Shown piece after piece: positions 56,796 through 64,000 of a DNA stretch of 64,000 bases. The stretch's first letter is position 1, and every line of letters starts with the position of its first letter. The DNA lies in contig CAJNOJ010000027.1 of the NCBI GenBank assembly GCA_905250025.1, positions 310,001 to 374,000 of the forward strand. The letters run 5' to 3'. This DNA comes from Adineta ricciae (taxonomy: Eukaryota; Rotifera; Eurotatoria; Adinetida; Adinetidae). The translations under genes were made by a program, and so were the position numbers. A model generated the notes under the pieces. The model did not search any database. It worked only from the letters and a program-made list of their open reading frames with translations, and was not told where the DNA came from.

Positions 56796-58108
56796 TTAAT
56801 TATCCAATTCATTCTCTTCCGTGCTGCCTTGGTTATAAATTTCAGCCAAAGTCATTGACTCAGTTATTTGTTCAGTGCCATAACCTAATTTATCTGATAA
56901 AATCTTGGAACTTTCAACATCAAGTTTGTTGAATTCATAATTAGCAATCAATCGACCTTTGCGTAATAAAGCTGGATCAATGATTGTTAAATCACAGTTG
57001 AATGTGGCGATAATTTGTTGATGCATAGCATCGCCTAGTAAACCGTCGGATCTAGAAAATCAACCAATAGATTCTAGTTGACACTAATTTAGATTAGACT
57101 TACAAGTTAAGAAGATTAGCAACAGCTTGCGAGGGTGTTGATGTTTCACTTCGGTCTTTGATGATATTTTCGGCGTCTTCGATGATTAGAATAGCATTTT
57201 GCCATTCCATCAAAAAAGGAAGAAATTGAGGTGATGAGATTTCTTTCGCCATGTCTGGTGGTACATAGATCAATGTTTTATCTTGAACTTCTTGAATCAG
57301 ATATCGTATGTAATGGGTTTTGCCTAAACGATCACCGGATGAATAGAAGTGGGAACATCAAATTGAATGGATATTTACCTGAACCGGGAATGCCGTGTAA
57401 AAGAACGATGCCTTTGGAATCTTTGGTATTAAGATTTTTGAGGATCTTGTCGTGAACATTCACAAATTTTTTACCATAATGCAGAGCGAGATCAGTGATC
57501 AATGGTTTTTTAATTTTAATTGCACTGAGATAAAAACCACATGAATTGCGGCAGACCATTTGTAAAGTACAGGATTTTGATGAGAAGACAGTCATTTCTT
57601 TGATTTTGCTGTCTAAACTTTCAGCTAATGGTTCTTGCTCTGGTAAATGATAGATACGGATTTCTTCACAAATGAGAAAATAATTATCTGGGTGATCGGG
57701 TTTGAGTTTATTTGGATTTTGAACTTCATTATCCAGGTTTGATCCAACGAAATGAATAATAACTCCATTGCCAAGATCAGTCAGACGATCACTATTGTAA
57801 TTTTTCTTGATTTTTCGATTATATTTTCGTGTGATACAGTCTTTTCCGAGATCGTGACCGAATTCTTCATGTAGATAATTCAGAATGCTTGTAGTATGGA
57901 AATAGAGGCCATCGTCATCAGTTTGACATTCAATAGTCGACGGATAAATTTTGTATTTACCAAGGAAAAGTCGAAGAGCTGGAATTTCACTATAACGATT
58001 TTCTGGACCGAATAAAAGAAAGCCTTCGGCGTCGATGCCAAGACAAGCACCGGCGCATGGCTTGTCGTCACCGTTACCATTCATTACAGTTTGAATTTTT
58101 CCTGGCAT
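56796..58108 (-). CDS. AAA ATPase of bacterial type
   Basis: 401 residues in three exons (57379-58108, 57104-57323, 56796-57051; introns 55 and 52 bases). The N-terminal half (about residues 1-230) is an uncharacterised domain (LGIDAEGFLLFGPENRYSEI and on). The AAA core has Walker A LLHGIPGSGKTHYIRYLI, split by an intron exactly inside GSG/KT, and Walker B AILIIEDAENI. Also visible are the segments VANLLNLSDGLLGD, sensor 1 IIATFNCDL and LRKGRLIANYEF with the Arg finger region. The wording of these motifs is that of a family common in bacteria, especially Bacteroidetes-like groups, rather than of animal AAA proteins. That suggests horizontal transfer followed by intron gain. A Met at 58141 lies upstream, but a TATAAAAG sits just there, so 58108 is preferred. 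Confidence 0.82.
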
Positions 58109-58140
58109 GGCAGACTGAGAAATTGTAAAGAAAAAGCGCA

Positions 58141-58149
58141 CTTTTATAG
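58141..58149 (-). promoter_or_regulatory. TATA-like box of the AAA gene
   Basis: CTATAAAAG on the minus strand, about 33-41 bases before the ATG at 58108. If functional, transcription would start almost at the ATG. That leaves a minimal leader, acceptable if messages are trans-spliced, as reported for bdelloids. It may also be coincidental. Confidence 0.4.
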
Positions 58150-59141
58150 TGTGCTTCGCAAATCTATCTTATTCATGCTTCGTTGTGAAATTACAGACAG
58201 AACACGCAAAATGTTGTGCAAGTCGCGTCATCGATTATACATCGGACGTGATTCATCGTGGAAGATGCATAGATATATCGGTTAATATGAAGTGTGATGA
58301 TCAAGGCGTGGTGAAAGATTGACTAAAGTAAATATTTCAGATGAAACCTGAAATTCATTCTTACGATGTTCGGGAGTCTTTGATACGATGGTTTTCGTAT
58401 CGCTAAGTTTCAACTAATCAATTCAGATAATATTTATTTATTTATTTTCGTACATTGCTCGGTGACAACTTAAGCACCAACACTCTGTGTGATAGACGTC
58501 CTGATGTTAAATGCAAATACTGCGCACAGCAAGGGTACAGCTGCACTTATCAATCAATGTTTTATTAGCCGAGTCCGAAGTTTTTCTCCTATAGAACTGA
58601 TGTTTTAAATCGATTCTTGGTGTACGTTGTCTATCAGAAATGAACGAACATTTTGCGATCAACTGATGAGTTTTTGATCTTCTTTATTTGATAAATTTCC
58701 GTGTTGTTCAATCAGACGAAGAGAGAAAAAGTACACTATTTTGTTTTGTTTTGTTTTCTGGCAGAGAAAGAGAGAAAATAAAGTGTAATATGTATATATA
58801 GAAATGTTTTCTTATAGAAAACTAATGTAAAATCGAACTGATGACGCCAAAAAAGAGAGAGAGAGAGAGAATACGAGAAATATGACAACATTAAAGGGTA
58901 GCAGAAAAAAAGAAAACCAGAATTACAAATAAAATAAGAGAGGAAGATGTCCGATGTTGAAATTCATCAAGCTTTGGGTAACACTAAAATGTACAAGAGA
59001 AGCAAATTGATGAAGTCAAATTTCTGTAAAAGAAGTTCAATTCGGTTAGTATCTAGAATTATTCAAAAGCAAGAAAGTACTGCTCATACTGACACACATA
59101 GTTCAAACAACTACCAACCAGTAGGAAGGATCTCTTTTTCT
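58150..59141. other. Spacer, no gene seen
   Basis: About 1 kb. A GA-rich simple repeat lies near 58855. The plus-strand frame at 58947 has no recognisable feature. The right end is 3' UTR of the PP2A gene. Confidence 0.4.
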
Positions 59142-61540
<2,399 letters not shown>

Positions 61541-61916
61541 TTTATTTCAAATAAACGATTATATCTAAAGTATAGGCAGACATAGAAAAGACAATTCACC
61601 GAATGACATAAAAGGTAACATCACAACATAACGGAGAAGAAATAACTCTTGGATTCATAGAACATTGTATACAAAACCATTAAGAAATTACTAATGCCTC
61701 ACGAAGACGGCAGATAGCGACATCTTTCACGGAACAATTAGAAAGTGTACTTTGCGTCATGCCATTCATTCATTAGGATATATCAAGCAGATTTATCAGT
61801 GTTACTGAGATTTGAAGCTCACTGCTGTCATTTACTTTGAATGTTTGTTTCACTATACAAAGATCTTTTATTTCTTGAGTAGTTTTTTTCTCATTTTATT
61901 TTGGAATTCGAATGGT
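61541..61916. other. Spacer, no gene seen
   Basis: Promoter of the PP2A gene and 3' UTR of the transporter gene. Nothing else recognised. Confidence 0.4.
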
Positions 61917-63656
61917 CTAAGCATTGATATACAAATGTTCATCCGTTCGAGTTCTATTATCGTTCTGTTCACTCTCGTTCATTGGTACTGTTTCTTCGAT
62001 AGTTTTATTTTCTTGTTGAGATCCCAGAGTAGCCCATCTCTCAGGTGTAGCTGAAGCCCATAACAAGAAAGCTAGTCCACCGATAAGATAAATAATACCG
62101 AAGAGAATATACAATTTTCTCCAGTCTTCAAGTATGGGCTGCTTAATCACGATTCCTGCTATTAGATTTGCGATTACTGCACCAAACGACGAAATTGCAG
62201 TGACGATGCCGAAAATTAAACCAGCATACGCCGGTACAACGTCTGCATAATTCACGATATAACCAGAGCCATAGGAGAAACCTATATTTTGATAGATTGT
62301 TGAAAAGAACTGGATAAAAAATAATTTACCTGAACTCAAAAGGAAGAATACGACGTTAATTACGCCTAGTATTCTCCGTTTTTCATCACAAAAACAGAAT
62401 ACAATCATACACAGACAAGGTATGAATGATCCCAAAGAATTGAATAACTTGCGCACTCCTACCAATGTCATAATGCTTCTTCGAACGAGATTATCTGCCG
62501 CAATTCCTATTCATCAATCAATATTCATAATTGTTACCAAGATCTGACTATCGAATATAGCATTTACCTGCTGATATATTTCCAACTAACATGAAGACGA
62601 ATCCAGAGGCTAGTATATAACCGGTATATTGACTGGGAATCTGTTGAATTTCTCGCAGAATTTTGCCGAGATTACTAAGAAAAAAAAATAAGGCAACAAG
62701 TTGACATGTTTCCGTTAGGAATAATGCTATAATCGGCTTTGACCGGACAATGGTCTTCCACGGCAATGCAGACAATGATACAGAACGACGCTGTGAATTT
62801 TCTCCGATGATACCAACAATGTATTGTCGTTCGGCATTACTAATACTTCGATGGTTTTCTGGCGCGTCAGACACCTGCCATAACCATAATGGTAACCAGA
62901 TAAAGCCAAGAATACCTGATAGAAGAAAAATGTATATCCAACCCGAATCTATATAATGACAAAAGAGACCACCGGCGAGGACTACCAATGCTATGAAACA
63001 AATCAATTCTATATTACTGCAAAAATACGATCTTAGTCATACACGTTCCGATGTTTGTTCCAGAAAAACCGATCGATGCCAAAGTACCGCGTTCGTTAGG
63101 TACCGCCCATTGTGACCAAAGTGTATAGGTGACTGGAAAGAGAATACCGTGAGCAGCACCGATGAGTATTCGTAAGCTAACAACAAGTGGAAATGAAGCA
63201 TTTTCGAAGTAATAAATACTAGTAAGCGCGATCGTAGCTGATGAGCTAAAGAAAACTGCAGTGGCAGACATTAGCTTTGCTCCTAAAGATATTGATAACC
63301 AACCACCTGAAGAACAGAAGAGCTCATCTTTTTTCTATGTATAAAACGATATTCCTAGGCGTACTTGGAACGAGAGTCAATAGGTAACCAGCCCAATAAG
63401 AACCGAGAATGATTTGTTGATCCCATTCGCTCCAGCGAAATGTTGTTTCTTCAAAAACGAAACTCATGCGATCACTAACTGTATTTTGTTGCCCATCAGA
63501 GTCAGATGTTTTCCGGCGAACCATACAGATAATAGCAATCGATAAATTAATTCGCTGCGCATATTGTACCACAAATGCGAAGCAAACAAGTAGCGCTAAA
63601 AGAAATCTTGTCGACGGAACAAGTCGTGGCCGTACGAGCGCTATTTCGTTAATCAT
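61917..63656 (-). CDS. SLC17-family anion transporter (sialin/VGLUT-like)
   Basis: Major-facilitator transporter of the SLC17 group (phosphate, sialic acid, nucleotide or glutamate carriers). About five or six exons (63324-63656, 63014-63310, 62548-63006, 62340-62500, 61917-62290; edges approximate). Helix 1 reads FLLALLVCFAFVVQYAQRINLSIAIICMV, the SLC17 signature. FRWSEWDQQIILGSYWAGYLLTLVPSG and NERGTLASIGFSGTNIGT are also typical. About eleven or twelve membrane helices are evident, and the C-terminal tail is hydrophilic (ENKTIEETVPMNESEQN). Start ATG 63656. The substrate cannot be fixed from sequence. VGLUT-type residues are not obvious, so a sialin-like or Na/phosphate-type carrier is more likely. 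Confidence 0.9.
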
Positions 63657-64000
63657 TCAGAAGACAGTCAGCCGATATATTCGATCAAACACGAATACAT
63701 AATATCAGGTGAACATGCATTTTTTTAAAATGCGCTTCATTCAACCATGACAGACTTATTCATATGTCACCGAATAAATGTGGTTTGAAAGCTGATTAGT
63801 GGTATACACCATTTTGTTTTCGTGATAGATTTTCATGAGGGCGCGGTCGATTGCCTGCGAAACAGAGGTCGTTTTTTTAACCTTAAAGTAAAATAATAAG
63901 TTTCTTTCAAGGTGACTAAACGAATTCATTTTTCTTTTATAGTCTGTGCTGTATATTCAATCGACAATCAAAGATATCGTTGTTTGATTGAAATTCACGT
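63657..64000. other. Right flank, no gene seen
   Basis: Promoter side of the transporter gene up to the window edge. Nothing recognised. Confidence 0.4.

Noticed and set aside
57332-58141. Complete 269-residue protein from 57332 to 58141
   Set aside because: It ends inside an intron directly after the first half of Walker A; splicing at 57324-57378 gives the full AAA protein.

Overview
The window reads as nuclear DNA of a small invertebrate, most likely a bdelloid rotifer. It is AT-rich. Most genes are split by very short introns (46-65 bp, with a few of 200-760 bp) that have clean GT/AG ends. It encodes animal-only proteins (ephrin, ARL13B, neuronal calcium sensor, ZASP/PDLIM, FLRFamide precursor, peptide GPCRs). 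It also carries two ADP-ribosyltransferase-plus-TPR genes of the kind expanded in bdelloids, and one AAA ATPase of bacterial style. The species call is inference; the animal call is firm.

Layout. 0.6-4.4 kb: oxysterol-binding-protein-related gene (+). 6.9-7.9 kb: neuronal calcium sensor (+). 8.4 kb: tiny basic secreted protein (+). 8.7-11 kb: ARL13B (-). 11.3-12.2 kb: divergent GPCR (-). 13.4 kb: small secreted protein whose 3' end is copied at 15.7 kb. 14.2-15.1 kb: three-pass membrane protein with a MITE-like element sitting inside its first coding exon. 16-22 kb, all minus: MPPE1/PGAP5 phosphoesterase, THEM4-like thioesterase, ART-TPR, AADAC-like esterase. 22-25.8 kb: mostly empty. 25.8 kb: peptide-type GPCR (+). 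28.3 kb: an ART-TPR relative with a decayed catalytic core (+). 30.6 kb: FLRFamide neuropeptide precursor (-).

32-43.7 kb is the most unusual part. Eight small multi-exon genes for secreted peptides (named here A1, B1, C1, A2, D, B2, C2, A3) plus one relic (C3) form divergent pairs separated by four intergenic regions of 764-803 bp. Every intron in all eight genes is phase 1. Nearly all members end in a short Gly-Asn-x-Val/Ile core closing on a Cys. Mature regions have exactly two cysteines and usually follow a basic cleavage site. The A-type promoters and signal peptides are nearly identical, while the mature parts have diverged strongly. I know of no described family with this core; this is the best candidate for an undescribed system.

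44.5-46.4 kb: GPI-type ephrin (-), with a relic of its first exon at 38.3 kb. 46.4-50.8 kb: gene-poor, with an exact 170-bp tandem duplication. 50.9-53.6 kb: a single-pass membrane protein (+) and a disordered protein with a PP1-docking motif (-). 54-55.9 kb: PDZ + three-LIM protein (-). 56.8-58.1 kb: bacterial-type AAA ATPase (-). 59.1-61.5 kb: PP2A scaffold subunit A (-). 61.9-63.7 kb: SLC17 transporter (-). Apart from the peptide array, neighbouring genes show no common pathway, as expected for an animal chromosome.
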